Made by a program: the position numbers and the translations under genes. Below, piece after piece: positions 6,637 through 14,536 of a stretch of 14,801 nt of DNA. The first letter of the stretch is position 1; each line of letters opens with the position of its first letter. The stretch comes from Chitinophagaceae bacterium. GTDB taxonomy: Bacteria > Bacteroidota > Bacteroidia > Chitinophagales > Chitinophagaceae. Below the pieces are notes generated by a model, which saw nothing but the letters and a program-made list of their open reading frames with translations, had not been told where the DNA came from and made no database searches. The stretch covers positions 1-14,801 of the forward strand of contig JALOMC010000022.1 of assembly GCA_025455665.1 (NCBI GenBank), written 5' to 3'.

Positions 6637-8193
6637 CTACCTGCTTTCCATTATCACCACCGGCACTATCATTTCTTCCAGGCTCACGCCGCCGTGCTGA
6701 AAAGTGTTGCGGTAGTAGTTGACAAAATGATTGTAGTTGTTGGGGTAGCACAGGTAGTAGTCTTCGCGGGCAAAAATATAACTGCTGTTGATGCTGGGGC
6801 TGGGCAAGCCTGCCGCTGCAGGGTCGCGAAAAGCCAGTACGTCGCGGGCCTCATAGTTCAGGTTGCGGCCATGCTTGTAGCGGATATTGGTGGTGGTTTG
6901 GCGGTCGCCTACCACTTTTACCGGCGTCTTTACGCGTATGCTGCCATGGTCGGTGGCCAGCACCAGCTTTACCGGTTTATCAGCTATTTTTTTCAGGGCC
7001 TCGTACAGCGGGCTGTGCTCAAACCAGCTTTTGGTAAGGCTGCGGTAGCTGCGTTCGTCGCTGGCCAGCTCTTTCAGCACTTCCATTTCTGTGCGGGCAT
7101 GGCTTAGCATGTCTACAAAGTTGTACACCACTACATTCAGCTCATTGCCCAGCAAGTTGTGTATGTTATTTACCAGCTGCTGGCCAGCCTCATTCGTCAG
7201 TATTTTGGTATAGCTCAGTTTGATATCGCCTTTGCCCAGGCGCTTGAGCTGCGCCCGCAAAAAATCTTCTTCGTGTTGGTTTTTGCTGCCTTCCTCATCA
7301 TCATTTTTCCAGTGAGCCGAAAACTGCCGGGCTATATCCGCTGGCAGCAGCCCGGCAAAAATGGCATTGCGGGCATATTGGGTGGCCGTGGGCAAAATGC
7401 TGTAAAAGCTATTCTCTTCCAGCAGCCGGAAGCTCTCAGCAAAAATGGGCTGAATGGCCCGCCACTGGTCGAGGCGCAGGTTGTCTATCAATACTAAAAA
7501 AGTGGAATGCCCCTTGCCCAGCACGGGAAGCACTTTTTGCTGCAGCAGGGTATGGCTCATCACGGGTGCATGGGCCGCACCGGGCTTCAGCCAGCTGGCA
7601 TAGTGGCGGCTTACAAACTTGAAAAACTCTGTATTAGCCTCATCCTTCTGGGTTTGAAATACTTCCCGCATTTCGGGGCTGTCGGTCTTATCCATTTCCA
7701 TTTCCCAGTACACCAGCTTGCGATAGATGTCCATCCACTCGGCCGCATCGGGGTTGCTGTTGAGCGCCATGAAAAGATTGCGAAACTCCTGCTGGTAGCT
7801 GCTGGTAGTTTTTTCGCTCACCAGTCGCTTATTGTCCAATATCTTCTTCAAGCTCAGCAGTACCTGGTTAGGATTGACCGGCTTGATGAGATAATCGCTG
7901 ATCTGACTGCCAATGGCATCTTCCATCACATTCTCGGCCTCGTTTTTGGTGATCATTACCACCGGCAGGGTTTGGTTTACGGCTTTTATTTTAGCCAGCG
8001 TTTCCAGGCCGCTCAGGCCGGGCATGCTTTCATCTATCAGTACCACGTCCAGCGCATGCTCTTTTACGTAGTCTATAGCGTCAAAGCCATTGGTGAGGCT
8101 GGCTACATCGTATCCCTTGCTTTGCAAAAAAAGGATCTGGCTTTTCAGGCTGTCGATTTCATCATCGACCCACAATATTTTGGCGAGGTTCAT
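6637..8193 (-). CDS. porX: PorX-type response regulator with PglZ/alkaline-phosphatase-like domain
   Basis: Regulator of the type IX secretion system, 518 aa as usual for PorX. Residues 1-120 are a receiver domain with Asp10/Asp11, phospho-acceptor Asp54 (in LIDESMPG), Thr82 and Lys104. After a helical linker (about 125-225) comes a PglZ-type domain with candidate metal and catalytic residues: Asp237 (LIDNLRLDQW), Thr271 (PTATQYARN), Asp361 and His365 (DMLSHAR), Asp415 and His416 (ATDHGS), His500 (QHGG). In studied PorX proteins this domain is a zinc-dependent phosphodiesterase acting on oligonucleotides, and PorX works with the sensor kinase PorY and sigma factor SigP. None of those partners is in the window. 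Start ATG at 8191-8193. Confidence 0.95.
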   Translation of the reverse strand: MNLAKILWVDDEIDSLKSQILFLQSKGYDVASLTNGFDAIDYVKEHALDVVLIDESMPGLSGLETLAKIKAVNQTLPVVMITKNEAENVMEDAIGSQISDYLIKPVNPNQVLLSLKKILDNKRLVSEKTTSSYQQEFRNLFMALNSNPDAAEWMDIYRKLVYWEMEMDKTDSPEMREVFQTQKDEANTEFFKFVSRHYASWLKPGAAHAPVMSHTLLQQKVLPVLGKGHSTFLVLIDNLRLDQWRAIQPIFAESFRLLEENSFYSILPTATQYARNAIFAGLLPADIARQFSAHWKNDDEEGSKNQHEEDFLRAQLKRLGKGDIKLSYTKILTNEAGQQLVNNIHNLLGNELNVVVYNFVDMLSHARTEMEVLKELASDERSYRSLTKSWFEHSPLYEALKKIADKPVKLVLATDHGSIRVKTPVKVVGDRQTTTNIRYKHGRNLNYEARDVLAFRDPAAAGLPSPSINSSYIFAREDYYLCYPNNYNHFVNYYRNTFQHGGVSLEEMIVPVVIMESR

Positions 8194-8403
8194 GTGTTTC
8201 TGTTCAATGGTTGACGGATGCTAAAGGTCGGTGTTTGGAGCGGCCTGCAGTCCGGTCATTTTCCAAACTGCGGCAGTCAGCAGAAATACGACAAATGACG
8301 ACCGGCCAGTGTGCTGCCACTATAAGTTTGACGATTTATTACCAACTGAGCACACTTATCAAACGAAGGTGGTATTTGGCTTGGCAACCTCTATTTTTCC
8401 TGT
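8194..8403. promoter_or_regulatory. Divergent control region of porX and the small membrane protein
   Basis: A 210-nt spacer. It contains a good -7-like element on the + strand, TAAGTTTG at 8323-8330, enclosed by an 8-bp perfect inverted repeat, AGTGTGCT (8308-8315) and AGCACACT (8349-8356). A second 7-bp inverted repeat, GTTTGGA/TCCAAAC, lies at 8233-8239 and 8262-8268, nearer to porX. I did not find a -33 TTG at the expected distance, so the promoter call is weak. Confidence 0.3.
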
Positions 8404-8853
8404 ATGGAAAAACCAGCTACGCCCGACAGCCAGCCAGCTGCTGAAGAAACGATTTTCAGCCAGGACGAATTTGTGCCCGGCCAATACGACAAATACATCC
8501 GGCAGGCCCGCAATGCCCTTTTTATTGTGGCCGCTGTACAGTTCTTATTTGGCGCCTTTCTGACCTACCAAAGCAATGAAGAACCGATCGTGGCCTGGAT
8601 TGGGTTTGCTGTGGTAGCCTTTGTGTCGGCCCTGTTTTTTGGGCTGGGGCTGTACACCAAAAAAAAGCCGTACACCGCCATCCTCATCGGGCTCATATTG
8701 TATATATCGCTGCTGCTGCTGGATGTCGTCACTAACCCGGCCAGCATTTTCAAAGGCATCATCCTCAAAGCGCTGATCATTTTCTACCTGGCCCGCTCAC
8801 TGGGCGATGCCAAAGAAGCACAGGAAGGCATGAAGCACATGAAAGGCGGGTAA
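8404..8853 (+). CDS. Small integral membrane protein of unknown function, 149 aa
   Basis: The product has a polar N-terminus of about 37 residues (EKPATPDSQPAAEETIF) and then four hydrophobic segments at roughly 38-55 (LFIVAAVQFLFGAFLTY), 63-84, 91-110 and 118-134, ending in a charged tail DAKEAQEGMKHMKGG. The spacing suits a four-helix inner-membrane protein with both ends on the same side. I do not recognise the family. The start is the ATG at 8404; no clear Shine-Dalgarno site precedes it. Its stop is 10 nt from the stop of the DUF1080 gene on the other strand, with no terminator between. Confidence 0.8.
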   Translation: MEKPATPDSQPAAEETIFSQDEFVPGQYDKYIRQARNALFIVAAVQFLFGAFLTYQSNEEPIVAWIGFAVVAFVSALFFGLGLYTKKKPYTAILIGLILYISLLLLDVVTNPASIFKGIILKALIIFYLARSLGDAKEAQEGMKHMKGG

Positions 8854-8863
8854 ATCGCCGCCA

Positions 8864-9478
8864 TTACAGCCGGGTCAGCTGCAGCTTGCGCCAATACACT
8901 TTGATGCCGCCGCCATCGTGAATTTGCAGCGCTATGCTGCCTTTGCCACGGGCTATCTTGTCATCGGTCAGCGTTATCATTTGCTGGCCATTCAGCCAGG
9001 TGGTCACAGTGCCTGCCTGCACCCTTATTTTCATTTTATTCCACTGGCCATAGCGCAGGTGTTTTTCCAGGCTGCTATCGGGCTGTATCAGCCAGCCGCG
9101 GCCGTAGCTCTCGTATATGCCGCCGGTATGTTGGCCGGGTGGCGCTACTTCTACCTGCCAGCCGGTTATTTTGGTACCCTCAATGGTGCTTCTGAAAAAC
9201 ACCCCACTGTTACCCTCGGCCTCCTGCCTGAACTCAAGGGTTAGCTCAAAATCATCATACGCCTGCTCGGTAGCCAGATAACCGTATTGCTTATCGGGAC
9301 CGCTTTCGCATACCAGCAGGCCCTTTTGTACGTACCATTTTTCGGTACCGTACACTTTCCAGCCAGTCAGGTCTTTGCCATTAAACAGGCTGGTGGACTG
9401 TGCTACCGATGTGGCTGCCAGCACCATGCCCAGTGCGGCCATTATCGCTCTATTCCTTACCGTTTTCATCGCATTCAT
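8864..9478 (-). CDS. DUF1080 exported protein, short form (3-keto-glycoside cleavage family)
   Basis: 204-aa product with a signal peptide (hydrophobic IMAALGMVLAATSVA, then QST). The single domain (PF06439, lectin-like jelly-roll) shows the family marks LFNGKDLTGWKVYG, DFELTLEFRQEAEGNSGVFFRS, a WQVEV substrate-side strand followed by GGIYESYGRGWL, and the end GGIKVYWRKLQL. Studied relatives cleave 3-keto-glycosides made by Gfo/Idh/MocA oxidoreductases. Start uses the ATG at 9476-9478; the ATG at 9469 (MKTVRN) is equally possible. It is the last of the minus-strand run and lies 71 nt after a second, longer DUF1080 gene. Confidence 0.9.
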   Translation of the reverse strand: MNAMKTVRNRAIMAALGMVLAATSVAQSTSLFNGKDLTGWKVYGTEKWYVQKGLLVCESGPDKQYGYLATEQAYDDFELTLEFRQEAEGNSGVFFRSTIEGTKITGWQVEVAPPGQHTGGIYESYGRGWLIQPDSSLEKHLRYGQWNKMKIRVQAGTVTTWLNGQQMITLTDDKIARGKGSIALQIHDGGGIKVYWRKLQLTRL

Positions 9479-9549
9479 TTTGTGGATGAGAAATGTGGTT
9501 GATGCCGGGCTAATGCTGGCTCCCGCCTGTTTCCTTCAGCGTGCAGCAC

Positions 9550-10278
9550 CTACAGCTTCCGTATTTTGATGTTTCTGAACCAGGTGGGGCTACCATGATC
9601 TTGCAAGGCAATGAAGCCGGTACTAAACTTGCCATAATCAGGAAAAGATTCCCACTTGCCACTGTTGCGGCGCTTCCACCAATCATCGCTCCCGGGTACA
9701 AAACTCACCGTCATTTTCCCATTCAGCCAATACTCTACTTTTTTAGCCGTTACTACTATCCGGGCGGTATTCCATTCGCCGGCAGGCTTCAATACTTTAT
9801 CGGCCGGGGCAGTATACATGGCATAGTCGCAGGCGGTGGTCTGCCAGTCTTCCAGCTTATCGGGGTAGCCGGTATCATCTATCAGTTGGTACTCGGGCGC
9901 TGTTTGGTAGGGTGCCTTGTATTGGCTGCCCTCTTGTGCATGGTAAAAGATGCCGCTGTTGCCACCCGGGCTTATTTTCCACTCCAGGTACAATTCGAAA
10001 TGCTCAAACTGCGCATCGCCGTACAAAATATCGCCACCAGTATCGCCGTGGGCAGTGCCTAGTGTTTTCAGCGTACCACCTTCTACCACCCAGCCAGCGG
10101 GAAAAGCCGGCTTATTGAAGCCTCGCCAGCCCTTGCTGGTGCTACCATCAAACAGCAATTGCCAACCGGCTCTCTTCTCTGCCGCCGAAAGGCTGTTTGG
10201 CGCAGCCGACTGCGAATAAACATGAGTAGTAGCCATGATGGCAAAAAGAAGCGATAAGAGAGATAACCATTTTTTCAT
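9550..10278 (-). CDS. DUF1080 exported protein, long form (3-keto-glycoside cleavage family)
   Basis: 242-aa product. The start at 10278 gives MKKW and a clean signal peptide (LSLLSLLFAIMATTHVYS, then QSAA); the frame opens earlier at 10320 but that would put 14 residues in front. The domain (PF06439) shows AGWQLLFDGSTSKGWRGF, FELYLEWKISPGGNSGIFYH, the conserved APEYQLIDD strand, a W-rich region and the end TWFRNIKIRKL. It differs from the neighbouring copy, which has WQVEV in place of EYQLID and is shorter, so the two probably act on different substrates or steps rather than being recent duplicates. Predicted periplasmic or surface-exposed. Confidence 0.92.
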   Translation of the reverse strand: MKKWLSLLSLLFAIMATTHVYSQSAAPNSLSAAEKRAGWQLLFDGSTSKGWRGFNKPAFPAGWVVEGGTLKTLGTAHGDTGGDILYGDAQFEHFELYLEWKISPGGNSGIFYHAQEGSQYKAPYQTAPEYQLIDDTGYPDKLEDWQTTACDYAMYTAPADKVLKPAGEWNTARIVVTAKKVEYWLNGKMTVSFVPGSDDWWKRRNSGKWESFPDYGKFSTGFIALQDHGSPTWFRNIKIRKL

Positions 10279-10423
10279 AAGGCAAAACGCGGTGAGGTAG
10301 AACAAAGAGAAAGCTGGCATAGCCTTCGATCAGCAACTAATGTAGTGCATTGGCTGCAATGGCTGCACGCAGGTAACTGCGGCGGGCAGCCTACTACCCC
10401 AATACAAAAAGTAGGAGCCCTAT

Positions 10424-11005
10424 TTATCGGCCCGTAGAACCGCTGTAGTGCGGCACGTAGCCATCGTGCCGTAGTATCGCCAGCAGGTCCTTTTCCAGGC
10501 TTACCACCGGATACTCAATCAGCCTGCCTACTTCTTTGCCATTGGCCTCTACTATCAGGGTGGGCACCCGCAAAACATTGCGACCAGCTTCTTCATGGCC
10601 AGGGCTTTGCTTGTACATGCTGGCGTGGTTACTTACCATGATCAGTGTCAGCTGCCTGGCCGCAAAACCACAGCAGTCCAGCATCTTCAGCAGCCGGGGC
10701 ACCTCTCGCCGGCTATCGCCACACCAGGTTCCCATAAAAATGGTCAGTTGCTTATCGGCCAGCAAAGGCCGGATAAACTGACAGGTAAATGAATCGACAA
10801 CATAGGCCTGGTAGTTGGCAAGAAACCAATCGGCAAACGGTGCCCGCAGCAGTGCTTCGCGGGGCTGCCTGCCCAGCAGCATCGGGCGGCCGGCAGCATC
10901 GGTCGGCAGGGAATCGGTGGTGGTTTGGGCCGGTTGGCTGTGGGCCACCACGCTGGCACATAGCATGCATAGGATGGCCGCTGCCATCCGAATATTGATA
11001 GTCAT
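10424..11005 (-). CDS. Exported thioredoxin-fold protein with a CGDS active site
   Basis: 193-aa product. The ATG at 11003-11005 opens a signal peptide (IRMAAAILCMLCASVVAHS, then QPAQ); an ORF extension to 11170 has no such signal. The fold is indicated by TIFMGTWCGDSRREVPRLLKML (active-site segment, Cys95) and RVPTLIVEANGKEVGRL with a cis-proline. The second active-site cysteine is replaced by Ser98 (CGDS instead of CxxC), so a classical disulfide cycle is unlikely unless another cysteine, such as the CC pair about 12 residues later, acts as resolver. Exported thioredoxin-like proteins of this kind are common in Bacteroidota; substrate unknown. It lies between the small cysteine protein and the DUF1080 pair on the same strand. 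Confidence 0.85.
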   Translation of the reverse strand: MTINIRMAAAILCMLCASVVAHSQPAQTTTDSLPTDAAGRPMLLGRQPREALLRAPFADWFLANYQAYVVDSFTCQFIRPLLADKQLTIFMGTWCGDSRREVPRLLKMLDCCGFAARQLTLIMVSNHASMYKQSPGHEEAGRNVLRVPTLIVEANGKEVGRLIEYPVVSLEKDLLAILRHDGYVPHYSGSTGR

Positions 11006-11124
11006 AAAAAATGAAAGATGAAGAGATGAAGAAATAACCCACCATGTACCGCTATGCAAACGCCGCAGCGCCGCACCGCAGCGAATACAGTGAGCAAGAG
11101 ATAATGGAAACAGTAACACCTGCC

Positions 11125-11472
11125 CTAGGCAAGCAGGTACTGCGCCGGCGGCCTGAATACAAGGCTGCAAACCCCCGACGTAAGAAAAGATAAACAGGCT
11201 GTGGAGCCCGCCGCAGTTTCACACATAAGTTGGGCAGGAGCACTACTGCTGCCAGCCGTGCCAAACAACTCCGATACCAGATTAATGATGACGCCATTGT
11301 TGTGAGCCAACTGGCTGTTGCCATCATCGGCTGTTAGTACCCGGGCACAATCGCAAGCTTGCTGCTGCGCCAGGCTGGCCTGCACCTGGCACCAGGCATA
11401 GGCAGCCCACTTGCCACCATGCATGGCCAGCAGCGTTACACTCAGCGTTATGATTGCCAGATACCTGCGCAT
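11125..11472 (-). CDS. Small exported cysteine-containing protein, unknown function
   Basis: 115-aa product from the ATG at 11470-11472 (the frame is open to 11505), with an A-rich leader. A signal-type helix RRYLAIITLSVTLLAMHGG is followed by YAWC, then ACDC, and the protein ends FRPPAQYLLA. This order of a Cys, a Cys pair and a terminal PP is reminiscent of the small HYC_CC_PP-type Bacteroidota proteins, but the match is loose and I do not assign it. Its 119-nt distance to the thioredoxin-fold gene, and shared strand, allow joint transcription. The codon composition is Ala/Ser/Gln-rich and the homology is unproven, so it could be a spurious ORF. Confidence 0.5.
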   Translation of the reverse strand: MRRYLAIITLSVTLLAMHGGKWAAYAWCQVQASLAQQQACDCARVLTADDGNSQLAHNNGVIINLVSELFGTAGSSSAPAQLMCETAAGSTACLSFLTSGVCSLVFRPPAQYLLA

Positions 11473-11696
11473 TTCCAATAAAAATAAAAAGCAACCGCTC
11501 TGCAAAGCCGGCTACACTCAACTGCCTGTAATCATCAGGAGCTTTTTGGCCACCATTTCAGCAGACTTTTCGGCCGTAAGCTAGCAGCTGCAGCCGCAAC
11601 ATCTTCTTCCTTGGGGTCCAAAATATGCCCGATAAGTATGTTCAGCCGTAAAGCTTAAACGACGTGCTACCAGCACCGCTCTTCATCAGCTCGCTT
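11473..11696. other. 224-nt intergenic region downstream of the oxidoreductase gene
   Basis: Lies between the oxidoreductase stop (11697) and the small protein start. It contains a GCAGCTGC palindrome (11584-11591) and two similar words GCCGTAAGCT (around 11573) and GCCGTAAAGCTT (around 11645). I see no terminator with a T-run, no gene and no RNA feature. Confidence 0.4.
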
Positions 11697-13046
11697 TCAC
11701 ACCAGCTTCATATTCACCGGATCCCACAGCACATACTTTTTTTCGAAGTAGCTATCGTTGCACAGCAGTGCCGGGGCACATGCCCTGAAGCCAAACACCG
11801 GATCTTCGGCCACGGTGCCGCCGGTACGAATGGCCCGGAAGAAATTGCCAAAATGATCGTAGTGGGCGCCTTTGTAGCCGTCTTCCGCCTGGTATACCGT
11901 TTCGCGGGGGGGCAGCATTTTTTTGCGTTCATTGCCGCCCTTGCCCTGCTCGGCTGCTTTGGCTTTCAAAAAAGGATCGTCGGTACCCGCATCGGCATTC
12001 AGGCGCACCGTTACTTTTTCCCATTCCACATCCATGCTGCCCTTGCTGCCATTCAGGCGCAGGTAGGTGGTACCGCTGGTGCCATCCACAAAGTTGCACC
12101 GAAGACTCAGGTCAAAGCCGGGATGCGCTTGCGTTTCAGGGTAATCGAACATACCCAGCAACACATCGGGCACGTCGCGGCCATCTTTCCAGTAGCGCAG
12201 GCCGCCCATGGCAGCTATTTTGGTGGGGCCCATGCTATTGGTGATGAAATGCAAGCTGCTGAAAAGGTGTACAAACAAATCGCCACTCATGCCAGTGCCA
12301 TAGTCGAGGTAGTTGCGCCAGCGAAAAAACCGCAGCGGATCGAACGCATGCTTTTTATTGATTTCGTATTTATCCCAGGCCACGTTCTGCGCATTGCCAT
12401 CGGCGGGTATTTTATATTGCCATGCTCCTTCGGGGCTCATCCGGGCCCAAAAGCCCTCGGCGTAGTTCAACTCACCAATGGCGCCGGCTGCCAGCAGTTC
12501 TTTCGCTTTTTCATTGCCCAGCGAGCTCACACCCTGGCTACCCACCATGTATACTTTGCCGCTTTTCTTCCAGGCATTTACCAGTGCCCATCCTTCGCTT
12601 ACGGCGTGTAGCATTGGTTTTTCGCAGTACACGTGCTTACCGGCCTCCAGCGCCGCTATGCTAATGGGCTGGTGCCAGTGGTCGGGGGTGCCAATGATGA
12701 CGGCATCTACATCGCTTCGCTTCAGCAGCTCCTTGTAGTCGTTGGTAGCAAACAGCTGTTGGCCCCAACGCTGCCGGGCAGCCTCTATGCGGCCTTTGTA
12801 CAGGTCGCACACCGCGGTGATCACTACGCCTTCGTGCTGCAAGGCGGTTTTCATGTCTTCGGTGCCCATGCCACCAGCACCTATCAGGCCCATGCGAATG
12901 GGTTGGCCATCGGCAAATGCCGGCAACCGGCGAAGCGCATGCTGTGCCTGACCAGCCTCATGCGCCAGGGCGCTTTGCCCGGCCAAAAGGCCAGCACCGG
13001 CCAGACCCATCTGCTGCAAAAATGAACGACGATTTTTCTTACTCAT
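11697..13046 (-). CDS. Tat-exported Gfo/Idh/MocA-family oxidoreductase
   Basis: 449-aa NAD(P)-dependent sugar or polyol oxidoreductase. The N-terminus is a twin-arginine signal: NRRSFLQQMGLAGAGLLAG with Arg6/Arg7 and a hydrophobic stretch, then an AHEAGQA cut region, so it is probably folded with its cofactor before export. The Rossmann motif GLIGAGGMG is at 53-61, and the family EKP motif (Lys in the active site) is at 142-144, followed by the C-terminal alpha/beta domain. Exported members of this family oxidise the C3 hydroxyl of glycosides, giving 3-keto sugars that DUF1080 proteins then cleave; two DUF1080 genes lie downstream on the same strand, which supports that role. Substrate not predictable from sequence. 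Confidence 0.9.
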   Translation of the reverse strand: MSKKNRRSFLQQMGLAGAGLLAGQSALAHEAGQAQHALRRLPAFADGQPIRMGLIGAGGMGTEDMKTALQHEGVVITAVCDLYKGRIEAARQRWGQQLFATNDYKELLKRSDVDAVIIGTPDHWHQPISIAALEAGKHVYCEKPMLHAVSEGWALVNAWKKSGKVYMVGSQGVSSLGNEKAKELLAAGAIGELNYAEGFWARMSPEGAWQYKIPADGNAQNVAWDKYEINKKHAFDPLRFFRWRNYLDYGTGMSGDLFVHLFSSLHFITNSMGPTKIAAMGGLRYWKDGRDVPDVLLGMFDYPETQAHPGFDLSLRCNFVDGTSGTTYLRLNGSKGSMDVEWEKVTVRLNADAGTDDPFLKAKAAEQGKGGNERKKMLPPRETVYQAEDGYKGAHYDHFGNFFRAIRTGGTVAEDPVFGFRACAPALLCNDSYFEKKYVLWDPVNMKLV

Positions 13047-13105
13047 ATGGCTGTTTGGTTACAGGCCCATGAATGTAGGGAAAAATACAACCAGCCGCCG
13101 ATGGG

Positions 13106-13705
13106 CTACAAGGGCAGGCTGCCTTGTACCGGTAGTAGTCGAAAGCTTTTGCGGTGGTGCGGGCACAAGCCGTAGCGGGCAATGGCCTGCCGGTGCTGCA
13201 GCGTACCGTAGCCTTTGTTTTGCAGCCAGCCGTACTGCGGGTACTGCTCGTGCAGGCGGTACATGTATTCATCGCGGTGGGTTTTGGCCAGCACACTGGC
13301 GGCTGCTATGCTGGCGTATGTGGCATCGCCCTTTACTACACACTGGTGGGCTATGCCGGCATAGGGCCTGAAGCGGTTGCCATCTACCAGTAGCAACTGT
13401 GGCTTTGTTTGCAGGCCGGCTACCGCTCCATGCATGGCCTGGTAAGTGGCTTGCAAAATATTGATGCGGTCGATGGTAGCCTCGTCTACCGCCTGCACGT
13501 GCCAGCCAACGGCTTCGCGTTCGATGATGGGGCGCAGTAAGTTGCGATCCGTCTCTTTCAATTGCTTACTATCATTGAGCAGCGGGTGGCAAAAACCAGC
13601 CGGCAAAATGACGGCCGCCGCAAACACCGGCCCGGCATAGCAGCCACGACCAGCTTCGTCTATCCCGGCCTCTACCGTTTCTGGTTGGAAAAAAGGCAAC
13701 AACAC
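13106..13705 (-). CDS. rnhB: Ribonuclease HII
   Basis: Endonuclease that removes ribonucleotides and RNA primers from RNA-DNA hybrids in the cytoplasm; 199 aa, normal family length. Seen: GIDEAGRG (14-21) with metal-binding Asp16 and Glu17 and the GRG ribose-sensing motif, DSKQL (45-49), LLVDGN with Asp108, and KGDATYASIAAASVLAKTHRDEY with the last acidic ligand Asp145. The start is GTG at 13703-13705, which yields MLLPFF, the usual opening for the phylum; no in-frame ATG exists before the conserved core. It begins one codon (TGG) after the TGA stop of the upstream beta-barrel gene and in the same frame, so translation is probably coupled. A Cys at residue 22 replaces the proline found in many GRGPLAG versions. 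Confidence 0.96.
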   Translation of the reverse strand: MLLPFFQPETVEAGIDEAGRGCYAGPVFAAAVILPAGFCHPLLNDSKQLKETDRNLLRPIIEREAVGWHVQAVDEATIDRINILQATYQAMHGAVAGLQTKPQLLLVDGNRFRPYAGIAHQCVVKGDATYASIAAASVLAKTHRDEYMYRLHEQYPQYGWLQNKGYGTLQHRQAIARYGLCPHHRKSFRLLPVQGSLPL

Positions 13706-13708
13706 CCA

Positions 13709-14536
13709 TCAAAAATAATAGCCGATGCGGGCCGAAAAGCCATGGGCTTCATCGTAGCGGCCTCGCCTGTTTTCCAATACGTGTCTAAATATACCCACAT
13801 TGAACTCGGCGGCTACGCCTATATGCTTACCCAATCTATACTCCATGCCTAGCGGCACCTGCCATCGCTGCCACCTGAATGGGCGGCCAGGTAGTCGTGG
13901 GCCTTCTTCCACCCGTTGCTCCAGTACAAAGAAGCCAGCTTGAGTCGAACCTTGGCCCCGTTGGTAAGAGGTGGATTGCGAAATCTCATTACGCAGGGTC
14001 CACATATTGGTCCACGACAAGCCGGTGTAAAATGAAAAGCGATTTGCCTGCCCAAAAGGCTGCCAGCGCTGCTTCCAGCCGAGTTGCAGGCCCAGCAACT
14101 GGAAATACATATCGTTGCTATATTCCTGTCGCGTCAGCTCAAATCCACCAGGCAAAGTGGTTGAGGTGGACGTGCTAAGCGTCTGCCCCGGCATCATATT
14201 TTTGTGATATACTATTCCAGTTTGAAAACTTGCCTGCCGCCAAAACTCGCCTGCCCTATTCTGCTGCCAATGCCAGTTGGCATCCAACTGCCACAGATAG
14301 TCCTGCTGTACGGCCGACCGACCGGAAAATCCACTGTAATTGAAAGTGGGAAAAGAAGCTCCATCGGCGAGATAGTGCTGGAAAACGAAGGGGAACGAGC
14401 GGTTGCGAAATTCGGTTTCCAGCCAGCTGCCGCCTGCCACAATACCATCCAGCTTTAAAGTACCCCTCGATTGGCCGAAACCATTTGTTTGTACGAAGAA
14501 GGCCGCCAGTAAAAGGCCCGCTTTCCATTGCTTCAT
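13709..14536 (-). CDS. Putative outer-membrane beta-barrel protein
   Basis: 275-aa product from the ATG at 14534-14536, chosen because it opens a signal peptide (QWKAGLLLAAFFVQTNGFG, then QSRG); the frame is open to 14653 but that would precede the signal with 39 residues and overlap the divergent ctaA. The mature part alternates polar and aromatic residues in short strands (FSFYTGLSW, AAEFNVGIF, HGFSARIGYYF) and ends in Phe, the usual last residue of outer-membrane barrels. I do not recognise the specific family. First gene of the minus-strand run and linked to rnhB by a three-base gap. Likely an outer-membrane protein with unknown cargo or role. Confidence 0.8.
   Translation of the reverse strand: MKQWKAGLLLAAFFVQTNGFGQSRGTLKLDGIVAGGSWLETEFRNRSFPFVFQHYLADGASFPTFNYSGFSGRSAVQQDYLWQLDANWHWQQNRAGEFWRQASFQTGIVYHKNMMPGQTLSTSTSTTLPGGFELTRQEYSNDMYFQLLGLQLGWKQRWQPFGQANRFSFYTGLSWTNMWTLRNEISQSTSYQRGQGSTQAGFFVLEQRVEEGPRLPGRPFRWQRWQVPLGMEYRLGKHIGVAAEFNVGIFRHVLENRRGRYDEAHGFSARIGYYF

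Noticed and set aside
10271..10423. Possible small hairpin CCTAC/GTAGG and TACTTTTTG near 10395-10415
   Set aside because: Five-base stem and a spacing of three, not two, inside the -7 box; too weak to call a terminator or promoter.
11664..12611. A 315-codon open frame on the + strand opposite the Gfo/Idh/MocA gene
   Set aside because: Antisense to a gene with a clear Tat signal, Rossmann motif and EKP motif; no motif of its own and no start context.
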